This document shows, piece after piece, positions 46,421 through 57,933 of a DNA stretch of 64,000 nt (positions within the stretch are counted from its first letter, which is position 1; the number at the start of each line of letters is the position of its first letter). The DNA is taken from positions 5,472,761-5,536,760 of the forward strand of contig NC_084889.1 in NCBI RefSeq assembly GCF_958979055.1. Direction: 5' to 3'. Source of the stretch: Alnus glutinosa. Its lineage: Eukaryota > Streptophyta > Magnoliopsida > Fagales > Betulaceae. The position numbers and the translations under genes were made by a program. The notes beneath the pieces were generated by a model. That model searched no databases, had not been told where the DNA came from, and saw only the letters and a program-made list of their open reading frames with translations.

Positions 46421-49400
46421 ATGCCGTCCTCTCTAGGTTCTCCAACAAAAACTTCTTCACCTGATCATACAGATAACCCTGTAAGGTTTGTTCATACAAT
46501 ATCAGAGGCAGGCCGCCTTCTCCCTTCAGCAAGCCGCTGGAACTCTATAGAAATTGACTTTAACCTCATCCCTCAATCTGCCACTGCCTACGATTCACTC
46601 CCCTCCCGATACTCGAAATCCGTTGATTATGATCTCATTATCACCGACAGAGAATACTTCAAACGTTTCATTTACATTTCAGTCTCCATAGCTTTAGCAA
46701 TCCTATTACTTATCTTGTTGATTCACTTTTTGCCTCATAAACATGCCCACAATGCATCTTCACAGAATCTCACGCTTGCAGTAAACCAAGCTCTAACGTT
46801 TTTTGATGCTCAAAAGTGTAATACTATGCATTCCATTAAATATATATAAGATCATATTTCTCCAAAATAATTGTGACTCATTGAAGGATTGTTCTTTTTT
46901 CAGCTGGACAGTACCCAAGCGACAGTCCGGTAAAATTCCGAGGAGATTCAGGAATGCACGACGAGGACTCAAGCAAAAAGCATGATCTTGTGGGTGGCTT
47001 TTATGATTCTGGCAACAATATAAAATTCAGTTTCCCCACAGCTTACACCGTTACCCTCTTGAGTTGGAGTGTGATCGAATATCAGCAAAAGTATGCTGAT
47101 ATAGGTGAGCTTGACCATGTTAAGGACATCATCAGATGGGGTAGTGACTACTTGCTCAAGCTTTTTGTTCCCCCGAATGCAACTACAGCTGCCGCCACTT
47201 TGTATTCTCAGGCAAGCATACACAATTATTGTACTCTTATTAGTCCCTTTTTATTGAGTCTGTCTAATATTCAAGATTTAAAGACAATTGTTTTTTTTTT
47301 TTTTTTTGTTTTAGAAATTTCACTTGCCCTTTAAAGTATCACGTACATGTACGTTTTGCAATGTTACGTCGAATTATGAAAAGTTGCAGTGTGTGTGTGT
47401 GTTTTTTCAGCCATTTTCAATCATCCCACTATTAGGATTTTGGGTAAACTCAAACGGTGTAAAATTTATAAAAATAAAAATTTACTCTTAATTAAAAATT
47501 AAGAAAAAAAAAAAAAACCAGAAAAGATACTAAACCAGACCCATGTCGATGTACATTGACAGCCAACAAATTTGTACTGTTACAACAAAAAGGGGGGGGG
47601 GGGGGGGGGGGGGGAGGGGGGGGGGGGAGGTTTGGTGATTATTTTGGCATTCTGCATTAGAATTTATTTATTTTGGTTAAATTCTAAACGGAGAGGAAAA
47701 ATTTAAAAGAGCTGAAAAATAGAATATCCACGTCGCAAGGTTTGATAATTCGATTATGACATTGCAAAACCCGTGATACATCCAGGGGCAAGTGAAGTTT
47801 CCTAACATTTTCTTTCCATTTTTTTTATTTTTTATTTTACAGCTAATTAAAGAGAAGAAAGATATATATAACGTTGTTTGCTGTTTGGTGATTTTAGGTT
47901 GGAAGTGCTAGTAATGAAACCGACACTCCTAACGACATAAACTGTTGGCAAAGACCAGAACAGATGAATTATCCGAGACCTGTGTCAAGTTGTGGTACTA
48001 CAGCTTCAGATTTGGCCGGAGAAATTGTTGCAGCATTATCAGCCGCATCACTAGTATTTGAAGAAGACAGGGTTTATTCCAAAGATTTAGTAGACGCAGC
48101 GGAGAAGTTATTTGAGCTTGCGGCGACTAATGAAGACCCCAAGAACCAGGGTACTTACACCATGGTTGGTGCTTGTGGAGGAGAAGCAAGAGCGTTTTAC
48201 AACTCCTCTGGTTACCAAGATGAACTGGTTTGGGCAGGAACTTGGCTCTTCTTTGCTACTGGGAACACTTCTTACCTTGACTATGTTAGAGAAGGATACA
48301 ACACGGCCGAGGTTGAGGAAACGCCTCTTGACAAAGGGATTTTCTATTGGAACAACAAGCTTACAGCTAATGCGGTAATTTTATAATCAAAATATTTGTT
48401 GAAAATTTAGGGGGAAAACTTTACTTAGTTTTGATTTTTTATCACTTTCGCAATCATATTCTTAGGCTTTCAAAAATGTCAATTTAGTGTATCTATTTCT
48501 CTTTTCTTTTTTTTCTTTTTTTTTTCTTTTTTTTTTTTTCAATTTCATCCCTCCATTTTCTGTTAAATCCTAACGGAAGAATGTTAAAAGTTCTAAAATA
48601 CCCATAACTTGTTTTAGGAAAAAAAAAAAAAAAAATTCAAAGATTTAGGCGTTGGTAAGAATTTAACGAAATTTGCAAAAATACTCATACTTAAATCTTT
48701 GAATTTTTTTGGAAAAACTTCATTTACAACTACTAATCTTTCATCATTAATTTTTGTTATCATAACTTCAAACTTTAAAAAATATTAATTTAGGATATCC
48801 ATATTTCAATTATTTTCAATTTCAACCATCCGTTAGAATTTTCTGTTAAATCCTGTCAAAATTTCTAAAATATTCCTCTATGTGTGTGTGTGTGTGTTTT
48901 TTTTTTAAAAAAAATATATAAATTTTTTAAAGATTCAGACATGGGTATTTTTGTAAATTTTGTTCAATTTTTACCAACACCTAAATCTTTGTAATTTTTT
49001 TTTCCTAAAAAAAATGAGGGGTATTTTGAAAATTTTGACAGGATTTAACGGACAATTCTAACAGAGGCCGGGTTGAAATTGAAAAAATTGAAAGATGAAT
49101 ACCCTAAATTGACACTTTTTAAAGTTTGAGTAGTTTATGATTGCAAAAGTGATTTAAGTGATAAAATACCTCTGAAGATCAAGGGTTGTAAGTGAAGTTT
49201 TTTTTTTTTTTTTTTCTTAAAAAAAAAAAATAACAACACAAGGGTATTTAAAGAATTCTTTGACTGGATTTAACGAAAAATTCTAACGGATGGATGGGTG
49301 AAATTGAAAAAAATTAAAAAATGGATACATTAAATTGACAACTTTTAAAGTTTAAATGTATAATTACAAAAGTGATAAAAGATCATGAGCGGTAAGTGAA

Positions 49401-50143
49401 GTTTTTCTAAATTTAGAAGACATTGTATAAGATCTTAGAGCAATTTCCTAACTACTATAGCACATTCTCTTAGGTTTTGTTAACGCGGCTTCTATACTTC
49501 CATGATCTTGGTTACCCCTATGAAGAAGTTTTAGTATCATCTTCAGACATGACTGACTCGGTCATGTGTTCTTATCTTTCTGATCAGAAGTTCAATAAGA
49601 CACGAGGTAAATGTCTGTTCAACTGTTCATGTACAACCGATATATGAATTAATATTAGAATGAAAAATGATAGAAATACTTACCGTGCACAACAAGTACA
49701 CAACAACAAGACACAATAAAGCGGGGCCTACACATTGGGATTTGATTCTTATACAACACCATCACAACAACTGCACAACAACCCTTCACATGAGGGTGGG
49801 CCCCAGTGTATGGGACCCACCCTCATGTGAGGGGTTGTTGTATAGTTGTTGTATTGGTGTTGTAAATCTAACATTTTCCCTACACATTGGGCCCACTCCA
49901 TTGTGTCTTGGTGTTGTGCACCTAGCCTGTTGTACACTGTAAGTGTAAGAATCACTTCCCTATTAGAATATGGAAAATGTTAGATTTACAATACCAATAC
50001 AACAACTGTATAATAATCCCTCACATGAGGGTGGGTCCTACATACTGGGGCACACCCTCATGTGAAGGGTTGTTGTACAGTTGTTATATTGGTGTTGTAC
50101 AAGAATCAAATCCCTTAGAATATATGTGTGGGCCAATGTGGCA

Positions 50144-50189
<46 letters not shown>

Positions 50190-51082
50190 ATGCATAATTT
50201 TGGCATGAAGTGATTGTTACACTTCAAGTGTACAACACCTTCACTCCCTCGAGACACATGAAATGGGGTCCACACACTAGTGAACCCCACTTCATGTGTC
50301 TTGAGGAATGTGTGGACCCACTTCATGTGTTTTGAGGGAGTGAAGGTGTTGTGTAGCTGAAGTGTTTTTATCATTTCCGTTTTGGCATTTGTATCGATGA
50401 ATTTCTTTGATGTAGGTGGATTGATCCTCCTAAAGCCTGATTATGGTGCACCACTTCAGTTTGCGGCAACGGCAGCTTTTCTCAGCAAATTGTTCAGTGA
50501 CTACCTTGATCTTATGCGTAGCACTGGTAGGAGATGTGGAAGTGTTGCCATTTCTCAAAACACGTTGAGGAGTTTCTCCATGTCTCAGGCAACTAGCAGA
50601 TATCACGATATTAAAAGTACTCCATTTACATCGATCAACAGGCTATATTGTTTTTACTTCATTCTGTACTATTTCAGGTTTCTTACATACTAGGAGATAA
50701 TCCAATGAAGATGAGCTACATAGTTGGGTTTGGAGACCATTTTCCAAACCAAGTTTACCACAGGAGTGCATCGATACCGTGGGACGGTCAGCTCTTCTCA
50801 TGTGCTGAGGGGAATAGATGGCTAAACTCTGTGGATCCAAATCCAAACGTTGTTTCGGGAGCCATGGTAGCAGGGCCGGACCAATTTGACAATTTCATAG
50901 ACGAACGGGGTAAACCATGGTTTACGGAGCCAACTATTTCGAGCAATGCTGGTTTAGTTGCAGCACTAATTGCACTGCATGATCCTCCTCGCAATTCTTC
51001 TGATTCAAATAGCATTAATTTGGGCATAGACCAGACCGGTATCTTTCAGCAAATCGGCCGTCTTGTTCCAACAGCTCCTTGA
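46421..51082 (+). CDS. Membrane-anchored GH9 endo-1,4-beta-glucanase (KORRIGAN class)
   Basis: Six exons (46421-46817, 46904-47211, 47898-48374, 49474-49606, 50416-50588, 50678-51082) join to 630 residues, the usual KORRIGAN length. The cytosolic tail carries a dileucine (GRLLP, 31-35) and two tyrosine sorting motifs (YDSL 57-60, YDLI 70-73); one membrane helix spans about 83-104. The GH9 domain follows, with LTLAVNQALTFFDAQKSG, LLSWSVIEY, CWQRPEQM, SYILGDNPMKMSYIVGFG, VYHRSASIP and the acid-carrying TEPTISSNAGLVAAL. The family works in cellulose synthesis at the plasma membrane and Golgi. Unusual points: the conserved DAGD motif reads DSGN (D167...N170), so the second catalytic-site aspartate is asparagine; introns 2 and 5 appear to use GC donors (CAG/GCAAGC, CAG/GCAACT). 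No stop or frameshift was found. Introns 3 and 4 are filled with repeats. Confidence 0.9.
47592..47630. repeat. Poly-G tract in intron 2 of the endoglucanase gene
   Basis: A run of G interrupted by two or three A residues extends over 39 bases. Such a tract can form G-quadruplexes and is prone to sequencing and assembly errors. Confidence 0.9.
48400..49420. repeat. Repeat-filled intron 3 of the endoglucanase gene
   Basis: Four or more diverged copies, in both orientations, of a segment with AAATTGACANTTTTTAAAGT and GGATTTAACGGANAATTCTAA cores occupy most of the intron. They look like overlapping remnants of one short repeat family. Confidence 0.65.
49670..49955. mobile_element. Hairpin MITE interrupted by another MITE
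   Basis: The outer arms are inverted: GTGCACAACAAGTACACAAC ... AAGACACAAT on the left and ATTGTGTCTTGGTGTTGTGCAC ... TGTACACTGTAAGTGTAAGA on the right. The 143-bp element at 49737-49879 sits in its centre. The outer element's own target duplication is not clear. Confidence 0.65.
49737..49879 (-). mobile_element. 143-bp Mutator-type MITE, copy 1
   Basis: A perfect 9-bp target duplication, CTACACATT (49728-49736 and 49880-49888), brackets a hairpin. Its arms pair GGGATTTGATTCTTATACAACACC with the GGTGTTGTAAATCTAACATTTTCC end. It lies in intron 4 of the endoglucanase gene, nested in the MITE at 49670-49955. Confidence 0.9.
49972..50114 (+). mobile_element. 143-bp Mutator-type MITE, copy 2
   Basis: This is the same family as the element at 49737-49879, the same length, in opposite orientation. 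It is bracketed by its own perfect 9-bp target duplication, TTAGAATAT (49963-49971 and 50115-50123). Confidence 0.9.
50141..50187. repeat. (TA)n microsatellite in intron 4
   Basis: About 22 TA units lie between two MITEs. Confidence 0.9.
50200..50376. mobile_element. Hairpin MITE, third in intron 4
   Basis: The arms CACTTCAAGTGTACAACACC with TTCACTCCCTCGAGACACATGAA pair with TTCATGTGTTTTGAGGGAGTGAA followed by GGTGTTGTGTAGCTGAAGTG. The centre repeats a shorter ACTTCATGTGT hairpin. No coding capacity. Confidence 0.7.
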
Positions 51083-51675
51083 CATCTTTCAATCTATTGC
51101 TAACCTTCATATGGAAATTAATTAAGGAAATACAAAAGAGAGAGAGGAGGAAAAACACTGACAAATACAATTTAGTTAATAAATTGTTACTTTGAAAATT
51201 AAGCAATCCTTGATGGGAAGATGGGAAGAATTGAAGAGTGCTCATAATGTACGTCCGACTTAAATTTCATGCATTCTGAAGTTTGTATGAAGGAGACTAG
51301 ATATAAAAATGGGTTTTGGTCTTGGGAGACTGTAAGGCCTCCCAAGTCATTTTACCTTCGAATCACTGGAGATCGAGCTACTATGTATGTACTCGTTGCA
51401 CAAGGTTGAGCCGTGTGTTATGCTCACAAGCCGATAAGGCGGAACTCTAGTTGAGCAGGGTGGTTTGCTTGTCCCTTTAGGTTGAATGGGGAAGGACGTT
51501 TGAGATAAATCATTCAGAGTCTTAGTTGAACCGGGTGGTTTGCTCAACCATTTTTGGAGAGATGTAGTTACCAATAGGCAGATTTATAAATCTCGGAAAT
51601 GCTCAGTTTTAGTTCTGTCATTATCTTATGATCCAATAGGCAGAACCAGCTTTGGGGATATACATTTACCGTTAA

Positions 51676-51873
51676 GAGTAATGTTATATACTACAACTTT
51701 ATTCTATAACTATTACACAATGCTGACGTGTGGCAATCCTGACCAACCCTTAGATTTTTTATTTTTTATTATTATTTTTGTTTTTACGAAAACTGATCTA
51801 AGAATTTGTTAGGACTACCACGTCAGCATTTTAGGATAATTTTGAGATAAAAATATGGTTTCTAACATTACTC
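51676..51873. mobile_element. Short MITE 3' of the endoglucanase gene
   Basis: The ends GAGTAATGTTA and TAACATTACTC are exact inverted repeats 198 bases apart. Inner arms pair imperfectly (TGCTGACGTG with CACGTCAGCA). Confidence 0.7.
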
Positions 51874-52908
51874 ATAGAGAGTAAAATAATGAGCATTTGT
51901 TCAAACTGAAGGTCTTTGTCTGTTCAATCAATTAATCTTGAACTAGTAGCGGTGGCCGTGGCTCTGATCACTTTCACTGGAAAGAGGGCATTGGACTGAG
52001 AAATGCTTGAGGAGATATATTTATCTCTTCACAGGACCTTAGCCATGGCTACTCGGCTGATGCAGGTTTGGAGGATGTAATTGTTTTTGCTGTTGTTTAG
52101 AGGGGTGTTTTTCTGCTTTGCTGTAAGGCTAGTGAGTTTCCAGTTTTAAATGGAGTGATTTGTACTTGCAGTGTTTGGTTATAAAAAAGATTAGTTCATC
52201 CAAAAAAAAAAAAAAAAAACCTGCAGTATAAACATCTTATTTTGATACTAGTTTGTTGTGACAGTGGAAGCTTTATACAAATTGGCTGAAATTTGGTACT
52301 AACAAAAAGCACACCACATAAATAGTAAAACAGATCACATTCACACAAAACAGGACCATTACAAACATTCGACTAATTGTCATGAACTCTCAGACACTCA
52401 AACAATAAACAAACTCTCACTCACTTTTGGGATATCTTTCAACCTCAAATTCTATTAAACTATTCTTTCTATCGGAAGGCCTCCTTCCTTCCAAATTAAA
52501 GGAACACATGTCTGTTGGTCTCAGGGGCAGCTGAATTTCCAAGCCTGATTTTCTTATAAATTGTCTCAAATTCTAGTGAATATATACACATTACAAATTT
52601 GAGAAGGAAGGAGGTGCAATAGATTTTGATGAATGTGCTTGGAAGTTTGGGGATTTAGCATGGTCTTTTAGCTAGGTTTATCCTAGAAAGATGTTCCTTG
52701 TCACCCCATTGGCAGCTGTTGCTAAAAAGATGATGAGATGGTATTTATGTATAAATCTATACATTATAACAGCTGTGAGTGGTTTTTAGTTGTTCCGTAA
52801 CACTATTTACATGTTTATATTCCATGAAAGAAAAAAGACAGATACCCTATTTACTCCTTAGCTATTTATATATTTACATGTGTTCTGCTTTCTTTATATG
52901 ATATCTCC
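51874..52908. other. Intergenic DNA between the endoglucanase and GLTP genes
   Basis: A stretch ending in an A18 run at 52201-52219 could be the 3' end of an old retroposon, but no coding or tRNA-like part is visible. The remainder, 3' of both convergent genes, shows nothing recognisable. Confidence 0.45.
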
Positions 52909-55900
52909 TTAGGTAGACTTTACCTTATCCATTTTATATACTCTCTGCAAAAATAAAGAAATCAGGATTAGTAAACATATAAGAACTGCATAACACAGTG
53001 ATGCATATGGTGTTAGCAAACATGAATTTGACCTTACCATGATGGAGTGGATTTCCTCTAGAAAAGGCGAAAGTAATGTAATCAAGGTTTGAGTTTCCTC
53101 TTTAAGGGTGTCATTGCTTCCATCTTTTCCCATGAGGAGATCAGTGAAGGTTTTGTTATCAGGCACTAGTTTTAGAGCTACCTGCAAACACTTTACTTAT
53201 TAGTTGAAGACGAGCTTGAAGAAACTAAGGCCTAAAGAATGAGTAATAGCACTCATGACCAGCTCAGAGGTGGGGGCTCTCAATAAGAAAAGGAACTCAT
53301 GAATTGACTCTAGCTTTATCGATTGGACTAATTGCCCCCACAGGGCCACAGAGATAAAGAAAAATAAGTGATTTTGATAAAGGATAGAGGCATTTAGGGA
53401 GGGAATTATATTACTACTTTGAAAGCAGCTGATGAAATCCATCCATGCCATGGCTTCAAAGTGATGTTGTAAGACTCTTCCACTGCTTCTTCCATGCTCT
53501 GCTCCGGATCTGTTGCTAATTTTTGTAATAGTGCCAAAGTAAAATCCATGGCTCTGTGGACAAGAACAAATTTCATTTGTATATATAATTGAACACGTAG
53601 GCCTATTAGTTTTGGAAATACAAGATGCGAATAATTTGACCAAAAACAGGGAAAAAAAAAAAAAAAAAAAAAGAGGAAAAAAAGAAAAGAAAAGGATATA
53701 TATGTGTTTGATTTACCCATTAACCTATTTTCAGGTTAATTCTAAAAGTTAGATACATAATTAAACTATTCATGAACCGAGTCAATGTAAACTAACTCAG
53801 GTTAAGATCCAGATCATAAATTAATAATTCCAGCTCCAATGATCCAAACTAAACAAAAAATAAGAATTAAAAAAAGAGCATGATATATTGGTAGTTGTCA
53901 TTGGATTATGCAGTGACAAATACATAAGACTTGTGGAAACCATAAACAAATGCTCTCCAACAACATACTCTAACTTTAGTTAGTATTCATAACTTTCTTT
54001 TATGGGTAAAGACAAAAAATTGTTATGCCGATGGAGCAGGGAAGACCTAAGATTATTTATTTTAGTTACTTATTTTTCCATTTAATGTTAACGACTAACT
54101 GCTAAAGTTGTAGCCGTACAGTATTTATAATAAATAAAGTTGCTCCCCACTAAGGAAATAAAAGAAGGAAAAAGGTTGTTCGCTTATAAAGACCACTTTC
54201 TTAATCAGGAGTAGGATGGCAGCAAATTGCTCGAGATCTCAATTATTCGAAAAATGCTATACAAGATAAAATTAAGACACAGATTTACGTGGTTCGACAA
54301 TGTGCATATGTCCACAGAAGTACGGCTATATTCAATAATGCTTTAGGATTGCATCATAATATTTTTATAACAAAACCATACTGTACAAAATGGCATGTTT
54401 GGGTGTGGTATTATATTGTATTATATTTTAGGGTTAAATACTCTATTAATACCTGAGTTTTAGGCTTTTTTAAATTTAGTACTTGAGTTTTCATTTGTTT
54501 CATAGGTAGTACCTAAGTTAGGAGTAAAAACTCGTTTAGTACCTTTGTTACATTTTTCGTCCAAATATTAATGGTTTGCCACGTGTCAACCGCTGAGGTT
54601 GACATATGACACTGTATAAAAAAAATAAAAATCTTTAAAAAATTATATAAAAATAAATAAAATAAAAATTTTGAAAAAAAGAAAAAAAAGAAGAGGAGCC
54701 CCTTGGCCAGTCTGGGGTAGGATTGTCAATTTTTGACATGACCCGCAAACCCGACATGAACACGACACGGAAATACAGGGTTTGAGTTTAGGGTAATCGA
54801 ATTCGGGTCAAACCTGTTTATAATCATGTCTGGCGGGTCAACCACGGGTGACCCACTAGACACGATTATAACACAGTTAGATATATTAAAAAAAAAAAAA
54901 ACTTCAGTAAACAGTGGAAACCTCACTCGTTCACCGTTCATGCAGCCACGACCAGCGAAGTTCACCTCTTGAAGTCGAAGCCGAGCTCCACCACGCAACC
55001 CTCCAAAACGGCATCGTCCCCAACGACTCGTTCACCGTTCACGTCGTCTGAGGTTCAACACTGTCCTTTCGAGTTTTCGGTTCATGAACTTGGGAGCCTA
55101 GATTTGGTGCTTGATTGCTTGTTGGCTGTCAACACGGTTTCTCGTGTGATCTGGGTTTGGAAACCACAGGGATCGCCGGATTGGATTGTTTCTCTTGCCA
55201 GATTTTGTTGTTTGCTTGTTTGGTTTTCTCCTGTGACTGCAGTGCGAATTGGGGTTCTGCCGTTTTGGGGTGGGTATGCGGATTGGGGTTCAAACGAAGA
55301 CGAAGAGTCGAAGATGATCCTTCATCCTTCTTCTTCTTCAGACGACTGTCACGATTCGGAGTCTCGGACGAAGCTTCTTGGCTCTTGCTTTCTTCAGTTC
55401 TTCTTCTTCACAACGGGTTACTCGGGTTGTGTTTGGGTTTAAGAATTCAACTCAATTAATAATCGGGTCGGGTTCGTGTTGAACTCGATTGTGTAATCAG
55501 GTCGGCCGGGTTGACACAAACCCGATCCTTGAACCCGAATTACCAAGCCTAGTTGAACCGCCCCATGGCAAAAAATAAAAAAAAAATAAAAAAAAAATTG
55601 ATGGGTTTTGGCCCTTGGGATGGTGGTTCAGCCACCCCAAACCGGCCAAGAGCCACCCCCCTTTTTTTCTTTTTCAGTTTTCTTTTTTATTTTTTTTAAA
55701 TTGTATTATTTTATATTTTATATAATTTTTTAAATACATTTTTTTTATTATTTTTTTATATAGTGCCACGTGTTAACCACTGAGGTTGACACGTGGCAGA
55801 CCGTTAATATTTAGGCAAAAAATGTAACAGAGGTACCAAACGAGTTTTTACTCCTAACTCAGGTAATATCTATGAAACAAATGAAAACTTAGGTACTAAA

Positions 55901-57317
55901 TTTAAAAAAGTTTAAAATTCAGATACCAATAAGGTATTTAACCCTATGTTTTATTATGTCTAAAAATGTTGTTTGGGTGGGTTTTTAAAATTAAAATTAT
56001 ACTCGGGTTTTACCCGACCTGCTTTTTGACCTGTATTTAATCCAACTCAAAAGTAATAATAAAAAATAAAAAAATAAAATAAAAACCCAGGGGTGGATCG
56101 GCAACCTTAAAAATTAATAGGGGGTGGCCGAGCCACCCTCGACCGATTTTCGGGGGTGGCTCGGCCACCCCCGTCTGATTCTAGGGTGGTTCAACCACCC
56201 CCATTAGATTCGGGGGTGGATCAGGGAGTGGCTTAACCACCCCCAAATAGTTGCTCGAGTGGTTTGAAAACCACCCCAATTTTGTTTTTTGTTTTGTTTT
56301 GCTTTTTTTTTTTTTTTAAATCAGTTTTTTAGTTATATTAAATTCAATTCGCACTCTAAAATATTTTTTCAGATTCTCTTAACCTTTTAAACATAATTTT
56401 ATAACTCAAATTTTTATAGTATTAACAATTTTAAATATAATAGAATACAATACAAAAAGAATTTTAACATCCAAACGATCCCTAAAGTACAATAAAGGAA
56501 GAGATGGGAATGCAAGCATAACTTTTTTGATTGCGGTCCAAAATGCATAGTAAAAGAAAAAGACATAAATATCTTTACCTGGTAAGCCAAACAACGGCTT
56601 TGCTAGAGCTTGTATTCTTTCTTGCATTGCCTTCACTGGCCTCTTTCTTCAATATCTCCACCAAATTCGAATACAGTGAAGGGTCAGATTCATGGACTAT
56701 TTCCAATCTCTACACACGAGACAGAATATAATAATGAAATTTATTACGGATAAGTAAGCAAATATCTCTCAATCATCTATTACTTACAAATATAAGCAAC
56801 CATAATTAGCTTCTGATATAAAAATAAAATAATAATAATAATAATAGTGCCTGATTAATAAAAAAAAGAAAAGAAAAAAAAAAAAGAAAAGAAAAAAGAT
56901 TTTTGTTATTCCGTGGATTTCTTTCCAATTACCTGAATATTCTGATGAATGTCTTGTCTCAGAACAGCCATTGTTGGTCCAATCTTATCTGCAGAAAGAT
57001 TTATTCCACAGAAAGATTATGTAATTTTCTACTTTTATATCTAGAGCTATTGAGAGGGAGAGAGAGGGAGAGGGAGAGGTGCAGAGAAAAAACCAACCAA
57101 GAACTTGAAGAACCGAGTTGCAGACATGGAGAAATGGCTTTGTGGGGATGTGAGCAGCATCATGATTATCACCAGGTTTAAGTCTGACCATAACAGAGAG
57201 CTCTTCAATGGCAGACTTTATTTCTGACACCTTCTCCAACTCTCTTTTCCTCTTCATTTCAACCTCTGTATTATCTTCTTTCGCTCCCTCCACTTTAATT
57301 CTTGATTTTCGTTTCAA
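52909..57317 (-). CDS. Glycolipid transfer protein domain (GLTP/ACD11-like) protein
   Basis: Six exons, 57317-57098, 56988-56933, 56709-56579, 53553-53418, 53181-53038 and 52944-52909, join in frame to 240 residues. A second in-frame Met at residue 21 (57257, MKRKRELEKVSEIKSAIEEL) would give 220 residues and looks closer to family starts. The all-helical GLTP fold covers about residues 60-235. The headgroup-site residues of glycolipid-specific GLTPs are in place: D86 and N90 (DIHQNIQ), R93 at the lysine position, W133 (AVVWLTR) and H172 (KPWHGW). The D-x3-N pattern favours glycolipid over ceramide-phosphate binding as in ACD11. It probably moves sphingolipids between membranes in the cytosol. 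Intron 3 is 3 kb long because of a transposon insertion. No frame damage was seen. Confidence 0.9.
54431..55944. mobile_element. Non-autonomous Mutator-type element in GLTP intron 3
   Basis: Inverted ends of about 255 bp (54431-54690 and 55690-55944) start GGGTTAAATAC and include TTTAGTACCT, ACTCGTTTAGTACCT and CCACGTGTCAACC blocks. The 9-bp flanks TATATTTTA (54422-54430) and TATGTTTTA (55945-55953) match at eight of nine positions, fitting a Mutator target duplication. The inside has no transposase. Its centre contains a further insertion (about 54717-55553) and a non-repetitive stretch at 54900-55450 with open frames of unknown origin. Confidence 0.85.
54717..55553. mobile_element. Nested repeat with CGGGTC-rich ends
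   Basis: The ends TAGGATTGTCAATT and AATTACCAAGCCTA are imperfect inverted repeats that recall hAT termini. Just inside them are GACCCGCAAACCCGACA and TGACACAAACCCGATCC-type stretches, common in plant non-autonomous hAT-like repeats. An 8-bp target duplication could not be found; only a TAG triplet flanks both sides. Between the ends is a CT/GA-rich region with a long open frame (54969-55442) of no recognisable family. Confidence 0.45.
56095..56278. repeat. GC-rich hairpin array (GGGGTGGC...GCCACCCC)
   Basis: At least four consecutive units of GGGGGTGGCTCGGCCACCCC type alternate with short AT-containing spacers, in intron 3 of the GLTP gene. A related motif occurs at about 55630-55665 inside the neighbouring element. 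The units are self-complementary and should form stable hairpins. Confidence 0.85.
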
Positions 57318-57579
57318 TACTTGTTCTGATCATTACTGGGTATCTCTAATAACCTCTAAATTCTAGTTTTTATCAAAGACAGAGGAAGGAGAATCCCTTT
57401 AAATTTGCATAAATAGCTCTCTCACAGAGTGAGACTCGCAAGTCTAATTGTCAACGCCTTTGATTGAGAGGCCTAGCTAGTAGCTTCTTTGCCTGAAACA
57501 CCATATTTTTATTTTCTTACCCTTTTTTTATTCTTTTTTTTATTATTTTTTTTAATGTTTTTGTTAGTTTTTTTACTAG

Positions 57580-57933
57580 CTAGAAGCCATTGATGACGAC
57601 CTTAAATCTGACTTTGAACTTATCGCCTCTCCTAATTGCACTTTTATAAGCAAAGATATTCTTTGACGGTGGGTCATTATGTAAGAAATAGACGGGATTG
57701 CCGGCAGCACTCTTATCATTGTCCGCGTCTTTGATCCCAGTTGAGGGAATATTTATGATAATGTTGGCCATGCCCGATTGCCTGTGGTGAAAAGGTTGAA
57801 GCAGCTTCTTATAAAGTTTGAACAAAAGTAGACCTCCTCCTTTAATAAAGTTCCAGCTGTGGCTGCAATTTGGCCGGGTGAAGCCATCCCAACCAGCTGA
57901 CAAGCCTAGTCTTGTGCCCACCGCGTGGTGCAT
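57580..57933 (-). CDS. Hypothetical 117-codon ORF
   Basis: The open frame ends with NPVYFLHNDPPSKNIFAYKSAIRRGDKFKVRFKVVINGF and has no domain I can name. The first third lacks convincing coding character. It may be the end of a gene exon or a chance frame. It is on the same strand as, and 260 bases upstream of, the GLTP gene start. Confidence 0.25.
   Translation of the reverse strand: MHHAVGTRLGLSAGWDGFTRPNCSHSWNFIKGGGLLLFKLYKKLLQPFHHRQSGMANIIINIPSTGIKDADNDKSAAGNPVYFLHNDPPSKNIFAYKSAIRRGDKFKVRFKVVINGF

Noticed and set aside
47281-47320. Read-through of GH9 exon 2 as an alternative C-terminus
   Set aside because: The open frame beyond 47211 has no GH9 similarity, and exon 3 continues the family alignment directly.
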